From Solibacteraceae bacterium (lineage in GTDB: Bacteria; Acidobacteriota; Terriglobia; Bryobacterales; Bryobacteraceae), in NCBI GenBank assembly GCA_021324015.1, contig JAJPJX010000162.1, positions 1 through 64,000 on the forward strand: a DNA stretch of 64,000 nucleotides. The letters are read 5' to 3'. The notes below the pieces were generated by a model that did not search any database, was not told where the DNA came from, and saw nothing but the letters and a program-made list of their open reading frames with translations. Shown piece by piece: positions 54,001 through 61,819 of this stretch. The translations under genes and the position numbers were made by a program. Within the stretch, counting starts at the first letter, position 1, and every line of letters starts with the position of its first letter.

Positions 54001-54200
54001 TGGCCCTCGGCCACGGCGTCGGCTCCGAGCTCCGCCGCCCCCTTGGCGTCACCATCATTGGCGGCCTCATCGTCAGCCAGATCCTGACGCTCTATACCAC
54101 TCCGGTTGTGTACCTTTATCTGGACCGCCTTCATCTCTGGTGGGAGCGCCTCCGCGGCAAACAGCGCCGCCGCATCACGCCGGCGGCATCGGAGGCCTGA
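51081..54200 (+). CDS. RND efflux permease, MdtC-like
   Basis: A 1039-residue pump closely related to the one before it. It has the same HAE1 architecture without the insertion: [41 protein letters not shown] with the charged Asp pair, and [19 protein letters not shown] Gly-rich patch (GGGGGPGGGSTTN) occurs in the first half. Two such permeases in one operon is the MdtABC pattern, where a B2C1 trimer exports bile salts, novobiocin and similar amphiphiles; the substrate here is unknown. Confidence 0.93.
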   Translation: MNIAKPFIHRPVATTLLTLAVALAGGVAFRFLPVSPLPQVDFPTISVNAALPGASPETMASSVATPLERQFGRIASVTEMTSASYLGSTSITLQFDLNRNIDAAARDVQAAINAARGYLPANLPMNPTYRKVNPADSPIFLLSLTSDVLDKGRMYDAASTIMAQKLSQVKGVGQVIVGGSSLPAVRIHLNPMALNKYGIGLEDVRGVLFAANANNPKGHFSNHLRTWEVGANDQIFKAAEYKPLIIAYRSGAAVRVSDVGEALDSVEDLRNAGYFNGKPSVLVIIFRQPGANIIGTVDRIRAVMPQLQAAIPQSIKLTVSNDQTTTIRASVHDVERALSIAVVLVILVVFVFLRSVRSTIIPSVAVPVSLIGTFGVMYLCGYSLDNLSLMALTISTGFVVDDAIVVIENITRYLEMGMHPFPAALRGAQEIGFTVVSMSVSLVAVFIPLLLMGGIVGRLFREFAVTLSVAIAVSLAVSLSTSPMMCAYMLRQHVSHGWAYRTSERAFRWIVAFYGRTLERVLRHPAITLAVLLATIGLNVKLFLHVPKGFFPQQDNGRLMGQIQADQDTSFQAMNNILTRMIKVVQDDPAVLAVNGFTGGGGGPGGGSTTNTARMFIALKPIEERGISADLVIARLRPKLARIPGATLYLQASQDIRVGGRMSSALYQFALRGDNLRDLTAYGPRMLRELRSLPEITDVNSDQQNNGLQSVLEYDRTTAARFGISPQLIDNTLYDAFGQRQVSTMYTSLNQYHVIMGVAPQYWQDPQMLNQIYVRSPRGQQVPLGAIAHSVATTAPLAVTHQGLFPAVTFSFNLAPGTALGDAVDAIQEASGRVHLPPTIHTTFAGTAQAYQDSLSNEPVLIATALAAVYIVLGILYESYIHPITILSTLPSAGVGAFLALMLFHMELSIIAMIGIILLIGIVKKNAIMMIDFALGAERLEGKNSRDAIYEACLLRFRPILMTTLAALLGALPLALGHGVGSELRRPLGVTIIGGLIVSQILTLYTTPVVYLYLDRLHLWWERLRGKQRRRITPAASEA

Positions 54201-54220
54201 AGGCGGGCTAGGGCAACGCT

Positions 54221-54502
54221 GTGTTTACCATGACGGTTCTCTCCAACCCCGCCGGACCGCTCACCCTCGCTCTCGAGGGGAATGTGAGCGAGGACGCACT
54301 GCCGGAGATTGTCCGCCTGATCCAGGACGGAGAACAGAGCCGGAGGCGCGTGGTCCTGGACCTCGGCGACGTCACGCTGATGGACCGCGTGGCCGTGCGC
54401 TTTTTCGCGAGCCAGCTCCGGCGCGGCATCGAACTGACCAACTGCCCCTCATACCTGAAGCACTGGATTTCCCGGGAAACCATTCATGAACCTGAGAAGT
54501 AA
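54221..54502 (+). CDS. small STAS-domain protein
   Basis: A 93-residue protein from the GTG at 54221; an ATG at 54230 is the alternative. It matches STAS-type anti-anti-sigma proteins: LTLALEGNVSEDALPEI, RRVVLDLGDVTLMDRVAVRFF and GIELTNCPSYLKHWI. The phosphorylatable Ser of SpoIIAA is replaced (DVTLMDRVA), so it is more likely a binding module. It lies between the permease and the outer-membrane factor; its 3' end overlaps the next gene by 17 bases. Confidence 0.78.
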   Translation: MFTMTVLSNPAGPLTLALEGNVSEDALPEIVRLIQDGEQSRRRVVLDLGDVTLMDRVAVRFFASQLRRGIELTNCPSYLKHWISRETIHEPEK

Positions 54503-56093
54503 TTCCACGCGCGACCGCGTCTTACCGCGCCGCTTCCGCTCCTTGCGGTCGCGGCTCAGCCACACACTGCCAACCCGCGCACCTGGCTTCCGAGCCGCGG
54601 CCATCGGGGGCGGTGTTTCGGGAGCGGTCCTCCTCTTCGCCCTCATCTTTCTTGCCGCCTGTGCCGTCGGCCCGAAGTATCAGCGCCCCGGCGCCCCGGT
54701 GCCGCCGGCCTTCAAAGAATCGCCGCCCGCCGGCTGGAAGGAGGCCCAACCCAGCGACGGGGTCCTGCGCGGGAAGTGGTGGGAGATTTACCACGATCCC
54801 CAGCTCAACGCTCTGGAGGAGCAGATCGACGTCTCCAACCAGAGCGTGCAGGCCGCCGAAGCCCAATTCCGCCAGGCGCGTGCCGCGGTGGGCGTGGCGC
54901 GCGCTGCGCTCTACCCGGTGGTCACCGGCGGCCTCTCCATGAGCGCCGTGCGCACCCCGGGAAGCTTCACCGGCGGCGGCCAGGTGGCTTCCACCTCCAG
55001 CATCCGGGGCGCGTACAACCTGCCCTTCTCCTTGAGTTGGGAGCCAGACCTCTGGAACAACCTGCGCCGCGCGGTGGCCGCTAATTCGGCCTTGGCACAA
55101 GCGTCCGCCGCCGGTCTCGCCGGCCTGCACCTGCTTTTCCAGGCGGAACTGGCCCAGGCCTACTTCGAGATCCACGGCCTCGATGGCGACCAGCAGGTGC
55201 TCGCCAACACCGTCAAATCTTACGAGGAGTATCTGCAACTGACCAAGAACCGCTACGCCAGCGGGGTGGCCTCTATGGCCGATGTCGCCCAGGCCCAAAC
55301 CCGGCTTGAAACCACCCGTGCGGAACTGGTGGATCTCGGCGTCGCCCGCGCCCAGTTTGAGCATGCCATCGCCATTCTCACGGGCCGGCCTCCCGCGGGC
55401 TTCTCCATTGCCGCTCAGCCGATTCACATCCTGCCCCCGGCCGTCCCTATCGGCTTGCCCTCCACCCTGCTGGACCGCCGGCCCGATATCGCCGCCTCCG
55501 AACGCCAGATAGCCGCCGCCAACGAACAGATCGGCATCGCCCAGGCCGCCTACTATCCCTCGATCATCCTGAGCGCCGCCGGCGGATCCGAAACTACCCA
55601 CTTCCTGGAATTCCTCACCTGGCCCAGCCGCTACTGGTCCGTCGGAGCCGAACTTGCCCAGACGATCTACGAACGCGGGCGCCGGCGCGGTTTCGTCCGC
55701 GAGGCCCAGGCCGCCTATGACGCCACTGTGGCATCATACAGACAGACGGTGTTGAACGCCTTCCAGCAGGTGGAAGACAGCTTGTCCGCGCTGCGCGTCC
55801 TGGCCGAAGAGACCGGCGTGCAGAACAACGCGGTCAAGGCGGCGCAGGATTCTCTGACCATCTCCACGGCCCAGTACAAGGGCGGTGTAGTCAGCTATTT
55901 GCAAGTAATTACGGCGCAAACTGCCCTGTTGCAGAATCAGCGCACGTCGGTGGATATCCTCACCCGGCGCATGGTGGCGAGCGTGCAGCTTATCGAAGCC
56001 CTGGGCGGCGGATGGGACGCCTCCCAGTTGCCTACGGCCAAGCAGTTGATGGCCGGCGCGCCCCAGACCCCCAGCCCGGCGCAAAACAGGTAA
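54486..56093 (+). CDS. outer-membrane efflux lipoprotein, NodT/OprM family
   Basis: A 535-residue TolC-like factor. The lipobox LAAC at about residue 55-58 (FLAACAVGPKYQRP) is the expected lipidation site. An unusually long 50-residue leader precedes it, part of which is encoded by REP-like repeat copy c (54534-54560). The two OEP repeats are visible: ALEEQIDVSNQSVQAAEAQF and SVQAAEAQFRQARAAVG, then VASMADVAQAQTRLETTRAEL and GVVSYLQVITAQTALLQNQ. It completes the tripartite pump. Confidence 0.9.
   Translation: MNLRSNSTRDRVLPRRFRSLRSRLSHTLPTRAPGFRAAAIGGGVSGAVLLFALIFLAACAVGPKYQRPGAPVPPAFKESPPAGWKEAQPSDGVLRGKWWEIYHDPQLNALEEQIDVSNQSVQAAEAQFRQARAAVGVARAALYPVVTGGLSMSAVRTPGSFTGGGQVASTSSIRGAYNLPFSLSWEPDLWNNLRRAVAANSALAQASAAGLAGLHLLFQAELAQAYFEIHGLDGDQQVLANTVKSYEEYLQLTKNRYASGVASMADVAQAQTRLETTRAELVDLGVARAQFEHAIAILTGRPPAGFSIAAQPIHILPPAVPIGLPSTLLDRRPDIAASERQIAAANEQIGIAQAAYYPSIILSAAGGSETTHFLEFLTWPSRYWSVGAELAQTIYERGRRRGFVREAQAAYDATVASYRQTVLNAFQQVEDSLSALRVLAEETGVQNNAVKAAQDSLTISTAQYKGGVVSYLQVITAQTALLQNQRTSVDILTRRMVASVQLIEALGGGWDASQLPTAKQLMAGAPQTPSPAQNR
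54534..54560. repeat. REP-like palindromic repeat, copy c (within coding sequence)
   Basis: TCCGCTCCTT then GCGGTCGCGGCTCAG. It begins 32 bases after the STAS stop codon and is translated as part of the leader of the outer-membrane lipoprotein. Confidence 0.55.
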
Positions 56094-56102
56094 GATTTGT
56101 CC

Positions 56103-56567
56103 ATGCGAGCGGCGGTGCTTGGGGCCATCCGAAAAACGCTCCGCCGGTTCCGTAAATGCGGCGCCGTCCCCGGCCGCGACGTGGCGCCTTGGATCGTTGC
56201 CCTGACCCATAGCCCGCATACCAAGCTCGCCTTGCGGGTCTCCGTGTTCCGCGAGGAGTGGCATTACAACATCGCCACCTCGCTCGAGGACGCCCTGCGC
56301 CTGCTCGACCGGAATCCCGTCGACGCCCTGCTCTACGATCTCGACTTCGGCGAGGGCGATTGGCGCGCCCTTTGCCGCCTGGCCATCCAGCGCGGCATCG
56401 GCTTCCAGTTGATCGCCACGGCCCCCGATGACGACCTGTTCCTCGACATTCTTGCGGCGGGTGGCGCCGGCGTCCTGTTCAAGCCTGTCACCCCCGACCA
56501 GTTGATCTCTTCGATCGCCTTCGCCCGCACGCTAGCGGAAGCCACCCTGACCCACGCCGCCCCCTGA
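56103..56567 (+). CDS. single-domain response-regulator receiver
   Basis: A 154-residue protein starting at the ATG at 56103, or at a TTG two codons earlier with a better ribosome site (AGGTAAG). A basic N-terminal extension of about 35 residues precedes a receiver-like domain. The DLDFGEGDWRAL segment holds the likely phosphoacceptor Asp, IATAPDD the Thr position, and FKPVTPDQLI the Lys. The usual pair of acidic residues near the first strand is not obvious (VALTHSPHTK), so the phosphorylation site may be degenerate. It has no output domain and sits between efflux and kinase genes. Confidence 0.75.
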   Translation: MRAAVLGAIRKTLRRFRKCGAVPGRDVAPWIVALTHSPHTKLALRVSVFREEWHYNIATSLEDALRLLDRNPVDALLYDLDFGEGDWRALCRLAIQRGIGFQLIATAPDDDLFLDILAAGGAGVLFKPVTPDQLISSIAFARTLAEATLTHAAP

Positions 56568-56573
56568 CCGGAG

Positions 56574-59500
56574 ATGAAGGTAGGATACTGCACACACGCG
56601 CACTTAGCTTACCGAGCCGCGACCGTGAGGGAGCGGTCTTCCCGAGCTCTCCGAAGCGTCTGCTTCGCTCTTCTATCCCTGGCTTCCACCGCCCTTGGAT
56701 TGGATCCGGGCAAGTCTTTAACCCAATACGCCCACCGCGTCTGGCAGCAGGAACAGGGGCTTCCCCAGCCTACCATCTACACCATTACGCAGACGCATGA
56801 CGGCTATCTCTGGCTCGGCCTGCAGGGCCGCCTGGCCCGCTTTGACGGCGTTCGTTTCACCGAGTTTGACGGGGCTCCCGGCGCGCCCCTGGGGAACAAT
56901 CCCATCCGCGCCCTGTTCGAAGATTCGCAACACACTCTGTGGATCGGTTCGAGTGGCGGCGGCCTTACGCGCCTGATTGGGGGAGTTTTCTCGCGCGTCT
57001 CCGGCCTGCCCGACGATACGGTGAACTGCATCCTCCGGGCCCCCGGCGGCGGCCTGTGGCTCTGTACTTCGAACGGCCTGGTGAACTTCAGCGGCGAACG
57101 GTTCACGGTCTCTTCCACCGACCGGGGCCTGCCCACGGGCCACCTCCGCACCGCCGTGCTGGACCGCCGCGGCGCCCTCACCCTCGGGGGCGAAGATTTC
57201 GGCCTGGCGGTCTGGAACGGCTCCCGGTTCTTCCCCGTCTCCGGCTGGCCCTCTCCGGAGCGCGGGGTCCAGGCGCTGCTCCGGGCCGCCGATGGCAGTC
57301 TTTGGGTGGGGACCCCTAGCGGGTTATTCCGATGGAAGGACGGCCGCTTGCGGTCCTGGACCTCCTCCGATGGCCTGCCCGCAAACTCGGTCCTTTCCCT
57401 GGCCGAGGGCGGCGATGGCTCCCTGTGGATCGGCACCGCCGGTGGCCTCGCCCGTCTCAAGGACGGCGAATTCACCAGCTTTCAGGCGCGCGATGGTCTC
57501 TCGCACAGCACCGTGCTGGCCCTGTTCCGCGACCGCGAAGGCAGCCTTTGGGCCGGCACCAAGAATGGCTTGAACCAGTTCCTGGACGGCCGCGTGACGC
57601 CCTACACAACCACGGAGGGCCTTCCCAGCAACAATCTCGGCCCGGTCTTTGAGGACCACGCCGGGCGGCTTTGGATCGGCACGCGCGACGCCGGTCTGGT
57701 CCGCTTCGACGGCCGCCGCTTCCGCGTCCTCACCACCCGCCAGGGCCTGGCCTCCAACGCCGTCTTCAGCCTGGCGGAGGATCGCGCCGGCAACCTCTGG
57801 GTGGGCACTGCCGCCGGGCTGAATCGCCTGCGCGGCGGCCGCGTCGAGGCCACCTACACCACCCGCCAGGGCCTGCCGGCCAACCGGATTTCGAGCCTGT
57901 TCCGGGATTCCCGCGGCGTACTTTGGGTGGGTACCTCCAAGGGACTCGGGCGCCTGACCGCCGGCAGTTTCGAACCGGCGCCCCCCGATGCCGGCCTCGA
58001 CGGCAAGACCATCCTCTCCCTCGGCGGCGGCGTGCGCGTCGAACTCTTCGTGGCCGCCGCGGATGGAGTCCTCACTTATCTCAAGGACGGCCGCTTCCAG
58101 CGTGCCCCCGGGGACGCCGTCCGGCCCCTGGCCGACTCCTTCTGCGCCGACCCCGATCACGTCCTCTGGGCCGGCACGCTGGGCGGCGGCCTGCGGCGCT
58201 ACCAGGACGGCAAAGTCACCGTCTATTCGGTGCGTGACGGCCTGTTCGACGACGAAATCTACGCCGTTCTCCTGGATGACGACAACAACCTCTGGATGGC
58301 CTCCAGCAAAGGCATTTTCCGCACCAGCAAGCGCGAACTCGACGAGTTCGCCGCCGGCCGCCGCAAATCCGTCTCCTCCTATCCCCTCAGCACCGGCGAA
58401 GTCCGCTTCGAGTGCCGGGCCGGCGTCGAGCCGGTCGCCTGCAAAACCCGCGACGGCCGCCTGTGGTTCTCCACGGATAACGGCCTCATTCTGGTCGATC
58501 CGCATCGCCTGCGCCGCGACGCCCAGCCTCCCCCCGTGCTGATCCGCGACGTGCTGGTGAATAACCGCGCCACCGGACTAGCCGGTCTCGGCGCCCTGCG
58601 CCCGCGCGAGAACAACCTTCAGTTCCTCTACGCCAGCCTGAGCTTCCTGGCCCCCGAACGAGTCACCTTCCGCTACTTTCTGGAAGGCTACGACAAGAGC
58701 TGGAGCGACGCCCGCAACACCCGCTTCGCTTCGTACACCAACCTGCCCCCCGGCCGCTTCCGCTTTCATGTCACCGCCTGCAACGGCGATGGGGTCTGCA
58801 ACGCCCGGGGCAGCGCCGTGGATCTATACATCGTTCCCTATCTCTACCAGCGCCGCTGGTTTTACCCCGCGCTGGCGGCCCTGCTGGCCCTGCTGGTCTG
58901 GCTGGCCTACCAGCTCCGCATCCGGCGCATGGAAAACCAGTTCACCCTGGTGCTGGCCGAGCGCACCCGCATCGCCCGCGAACTCCACGACACCCTGATT
59001 CAGGGCCTCTCCAGCATCACCATGCAGATGCAGGCGCTCTCCAACCGCATGGCGGCCTCCCCCCAGAAGCTCACCCTCGACGACATCATCCACGACGCCG
59101 GAACCTGTCTGAAGGAAGCCCGCAAGTCCCTTTGGGGCCTGCGCAGCCCTTCCAGCGCCGGCGAATTGTCCGCCCGCCTCGCGGCCATGGCGCGGCGCAT
59201 CACGGAAGGGCATCCCGTCCGCTTGCACCTGGATCTGGACCCGCATTTTGATCCCGTCCCCGTCGAACTGGAGTCTCATCTGTTGAGCATCGCGCAGGAG
59301 GCTCTCCTGAACGCCGTGCTGCACGCCTCCGCCGGCGCTATTGAGGTCGTCGCCCGCCGCTTGCCCGAGCGCATTACTCTCCTGGTGGCGGACGACGGCC
59401 GGGGATTCTCCGCAGATGCCCCGCCGCCCCCGGGCCACTACGGCTTGCTGGGTATCCGCGAGCGCGTCGCCGAACTGGGAGGCGAACTGGAACTGGAAAG

Positions 59501-59606
59501 TGAACCCGGGAGAGGGACCAAGCTGCGCGTGGCCGTCCCGGCGCCCAAAATCCCCGCGCGCGTCCCGCGCCCAGCCTATGCCGATCATCAAAGTTCTCTG
59601 CGTTGA
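56574..59606 (+). CDS. hybrid-free sensor histidine kinase with two-component propeller
   Basis: A 1010-residue membrane sensor kinase. The N-terminus is a signal-like segment, but the exact start is uncertain: the ATG at 56574 has its GGAG directly adjacent, and a GTG at 56625 in repeat copy b is an alternative. About residues 60-620 form a propeller of Reg_prop repeats with xLWxGTxxGL-type motifs (DGYLWLGLQGRLAR, SLWVGTPSGLFRWKDG, HVLWAGTLGGGLRRYQDG). A Y_Y_Y domain follows (FRYFLEGYDKSWSDARNTRF), then one membrane helix (YPALAALLALLVWLAY), HisKA_3 with His805 in RIARELHDTLIQG, and HATPase (DDGRGFSADAP, GLLGIRERVAEL). It is of the NarX/LytS type. It overlaps the regulator start. Confidence 0.92.
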   Translation: MKVGYCTHAHLAYRAATVRERSSRALRSVCFALLSLASTALGLDPGKSLTQYAHRVWQQEQGLPQPTIYTITQTHDGYLWLGLQGRLARFDGVRFTEFDGAPGAPLGNNPIRALFEDSQHTLWIGSSGGGLTRLIGGVFSRVSGLPDDTVNCILRAPGGGLWLCTSNGLVNFSGERFTVSSTDRGLPTGHLRTAVLDRRGALTLGGEDFGLAVWNGSRFFPVSGWPSPERGVQALLRAADGSLWVGTPSGLFRWKDGRLRSWTSSDGLPANSVLSLAEGGDGSLWIGTAGGLARLKDGEFTSFQARDGLSHSTVLALFRDREGSLWAGTKNGLNQFLDGRVTPYTTTEGLPSNNLGPVFEDHAGRLWIGTRDAGLVRFDGRRFRVLTTRQGLASNAVFSLAEDRAGNLWVGTAAGLNRLRGGRVEATYTTRQGLPANRISSLFRDSRGVLWVGTSKGLGRLTAGSFEPAPPDAGLDGKTILSLGGGVRVELFVAAADGVLTYLKDGRFQRAPGDAVRPLADSFCADPDHVLWAGTLGGGLRRYQDGKVTVYSVRDGLFDDEIYAVLLDDDNNLWMASSKGIFRTSKRELDEFAAGRRKSVSSYPLSTGEVRFECRAGVEPVACKTRDGRLWFSTDNGLILVDPHRLRRDAQPPPVLIRDVLVNNRATGLAGLGALRPRENNLQFLYASLSFLAPERVTFRYFLEGYDKSWSDARNTRFASYTNLPPGRFRFHVTACNGDGVCNARGSAVDLYIVPYLYQRRWFYPALAALLALLVWLAYQLRIRRMENQFTLVLAERTRIARELHDTLIQGLSSITMQMQALSNRMAASPQKLTLDDIIHDAGTCLKEARKSLWGLRSPSSAGELSARLAAMARRITEGHPVRLHLDLDPHFDPVPVELESHLLSIAQEALLNAVLHASAGAIEVVARRLPERITLLVADDGRGFSADAPPPPGHYGLLGIRERVAELGGELELESEPGRGTKLRVAVPAPKIPARVPRPAYADHQSSLR
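56611..56637. repeat. REP-like palindromic repeat, copy b
   Basis: ACCGAGCCGCGACC then GTGAGGGAGCGGT, the reverse complement of copies a, c and d. It lies 44 bases after the receiver stop codon and inside the 5' end of the histidine kinase frame. Confidence 0.6.
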
Positions 59607-60204
59607 CGACCATCCGCTCGTGCGCAAAGGCGTTGCCGCCATCCTCGCCAACGAGCCCGATATCGCCCTGGTCGCCGAAGCCGCCACGGGCCGGGACGCC
59701 CTGGAATTGTTCCGCCAGCACCGCCCGGACGTCACCCTCATGGACCTCCGTCTGCCCGACATGGACGGCGCCGAAGCCACCCGGCGCATCCGCCAGGAGT
59801 TCCCTGAGGCGCGTATCCTCATGCTCACCTCTTACGATGGCGATCAGGACATTTACCGTTCACTCGAGGCCGGCGTGCGCGGCTACTTACTCAAGGAGAT
59901 GGTGCACCTGGAAGTTCTGCGCGCCATTCGGACCGTCTTCGAGGGACGCCGCGTTATTCCCCCCGAAGTCGCCGAGCGCCTCACGCAATACTTCCCGGAA
60001 GCGCCGCTCACCGCCCGCGAAACCGAAGTCCTCACTTACGTCGCCAAGGGGCTTTCCAACAAAGAAATCGCGCAGCGCCTTGGCACCGCCAGCGGCACCG
60101 TCAAGATGCACCTCCAGAACATCCTGGCCAAGCTGGGTGTCACCGACCGTACGCGCGCCGTCACCGTCGCCCTGGAACGCGGCATCCTCCGCCTGGGCGC
60201 CTGA
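59578..60204 (+). CDS. NarL/FixJ-type response regulator
   Basis: A 208-residue regulator from the ATG at 59578, within the 3' end of the kinase gene. The receiver has the acidic pair in CVDDHPLVRKG, the phosphoacceptor Asp56 in TLMDLRLPDMDG, and Lys in YLLKEMVHLE. The LuxR-type DNA-binding domain is LTARETEVLTYVAKGLSNKEI with VKMHLQNILAKLGVTDRTRA. It is the expected partner of the kinase. Its targets may include the palindrome-marked efflux promoter, which is inference. Confidence 0.92.
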   Translation: MPIIKVLCVDDHPLVRKGVAAILANEPDIALVAEAATGRDALELFRQHRPDVTLMDLRLPDMDGAEATRRIRQEFPEARILMLTSYDGDQDIYRSLEAGVRGYLLKEMVHLEVLRAIRTVFEGRRVIPPEVAERLTQYFPEAPLTARETEVLTYVAKGLSNKEIAQRLGTASGTVKMHLQNILAKLGVTDRTRAVTVALERGILRLGA

Positions 60205-60221
60205 CGGCGCGGAGCGAATCC

Positions 60222-61802
60222 TCAGTTCGCCCGGGCCGGACCGTACAGCACCCGCCCCGGCCGCGCCGGTGTGATTTTCCCCTCGCGCAATACCGCCTGC
60301 CCGTTCACCAGCACGTCCCGAAAGCCCACGGCGTACTGGTGCGGCGCGGCGAAGGTGGCCTTATCGGCGACCGTATCCGGATCGAAGATCACCACGTCCG
60401 CCTTCATTCCGGGCCGCAGCAGCCCGCGGCCCTCCAGCTTCAACCGGTCCGCCGGCAGCGCGGACATCCGCCTCACGGCGTCCTCCAGGCGCAGCACGTG
60501 CCGCTCGCGCACATAGCGCCCCAGCACCCGCGCGAAGGTCCCGTAGCTCCGCGGGTGCGGCACGCCCTTGCCGAACTGCGGAATCTCCCCGTCGGAGGCG
60601 ATCATGGTGAACGGATAGCGCAGGATCCGCTCCACATCCTCCTCGTTGATGGCATGATAGATCGCCGAGCAGCCGCCCTTCTCCTGGATTTCCATGGCCG
60701 TCTCGGCGGCGTTCTCCGCGTTCGGCGTGCGCCCCCGCTCATCGGTGATCTGCGCCAGGCTCTTCCCGTCGAGCGACGGGTCCCACGGGCAGTCGCCCAT
60801 GGCCACGTTCTTCGCGTCGCCTCCGCCCCGGTTATGCAGGATACTCTGCACAATCTCGTTCTTGACACGCGCGCGTGTGGCCGGATCGTGCAGGCGCGTC
60901 ACCAGTTCCTTCTGCCCGCCCTCCTGCGACCACTGCGGAAACAGCGCCGCCGTCCCGGTGCTCGAGGCCGTATAGGGATACTGGTCGATGCTCACGTCCA
61001 CGCCCCGCGCGCGCGCCGCCTCCACCAGGGCCAGCGTCTCCACGCTCTTGCCCCAGTTGTCCGCGGACATGATCTTATGGTGCGTAATCTCCGTCGGCAG
61101 GTGGCCCTCCTCACCGATGCGGATGGTCTCCCGCACGCTGTCCAGCACGTGCGCGGCTTCGTCCCGCATGTGTGAGATGTGCATACCGCCCATCTCCCCC
61201 ACCACCCGCGCGATGGCGATCACTTCTTCTGTGGGCGCGTAGTTCCCCGGCACGTAGAACAGCCCGGTCGAGAGGCCGAAGGCGCCCTCCCGCATGGCCT
61301 GCCGCGCCAGGTCCTGCATTTTCGTGAGCTCTTCCGGGGTCGCCTTCCGGTTCTGGAGCCCCATCACCGCCTGCCGGATGCTGCCGTGCCCCACAAACGA
61401 CGCGAAATTCACGGCGATGGGGGTCGCGGCCACCTTCGCCAGAAACGGCCCCAAAGGCACCGGCGAGCTGCCGTCGTTCCCTTCGATCAGCGTGGTGACG
61501 CCCTGCCGCACGTAGTTCTCCGCCGTGGGAATCGAGAAAATCCCCCGCCGCGAATGCGTGTGCAGGTCAATAAACCCGGGCGCCACCACCAGCCCCGCCG
61601 CATCGATCGTCACCGTGCCGGTCCCGGAGAGCTTCCCGATGGCCGCAATCGAGTCCCCGCGAATCCCCAGGTCGGCGACGTACCAGGGTCCCCCGGTGCC
61701 GTCCACGATCCGTCCGCCGCGGATCAGTACATCGAAATCCGCGCCCTGGGCCAAACCGGCCCATAGGCACAGGAGCATCCCCCATCTCGCAGGTGTTCGC
61801 AT
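60222..61802 (-). CDS. secreted D-aminoacylase-like amidohydrolase
   Basis: A 526-residue enzyme of the N-acyl-D-amino-acid deacylase group from the ATG at 61802. The signal peptide is LLCLWAGLAQGAD. It has the metal HxH in PGFIDLHTHS, the group signature GLSTGLFYVPGNYA, HISHMRDEA, ITHHKIMSADNWG, and a late aspartate in MIASDGEIPQF. The GNCG metal-ligand cysteine of classic D-aminoacylases reads EGNDGSSP, so that Cys is an Asp. It removes acyl groups from D- or L-amino acids or dipeptides. It lies 17 bases downstream of an OPT transporter on the same strand, so a peptide/amino-acid salvage role is likely. Confidence 0.85.
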   Translation of the reverse strand: MRTPARWGMLLCLWAGLAQGADFDVLIRGGRIVDGTGGPWYVADLGIRGDSIAAIGKLSGTGTVTIDAAGLVVAPGFIDLHTHSRRGIFSIPTAENYVRQGVTTLIEGNDGSSPVPLGPFLAKVAATPIAVNFASFVGHGSIRQAVMGLQNRKATPEELTKMQDLARQAMREGAFGLSTGLFYVPGNYAPTEEVIAIARVVGEMGGMHISHMRDEAAHVLDSVRETIRIGEEGHLPTEITHHKIMSADNWGKSVETLALVEAARARGVDVSIDQYPYTASSTGTAALFPQWSQEGGQKELVTRLHDPATRARVKNEIVQSILHNRGGGDAKNVAMGDCPWDPSLDGKSLAQITDERGRTPNAENAAETAMEIQEKGGCSAIYHAINEEDVERILRYPFTMIASDGEIPQFGKGVPHPRSYGTFARVLGRYVRERHVLRLEDAVRRMSALPADRLKLEGRGLLRPGMKADVVIFDPDTVADKATFAAPHQYAVGFRDVLVNGQAVLREGKITPARPGRVLYGPARAN

Positions 61803-61819
61803 GTTTTCGCCGATGAACG

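Noticed and set aside
51702-54134. An 810-codon minus-strand frame opposite the second permease
   Set aside because: His/Asp/Gly-rich shadow of a membrane-protein gene; no independent start or motif.
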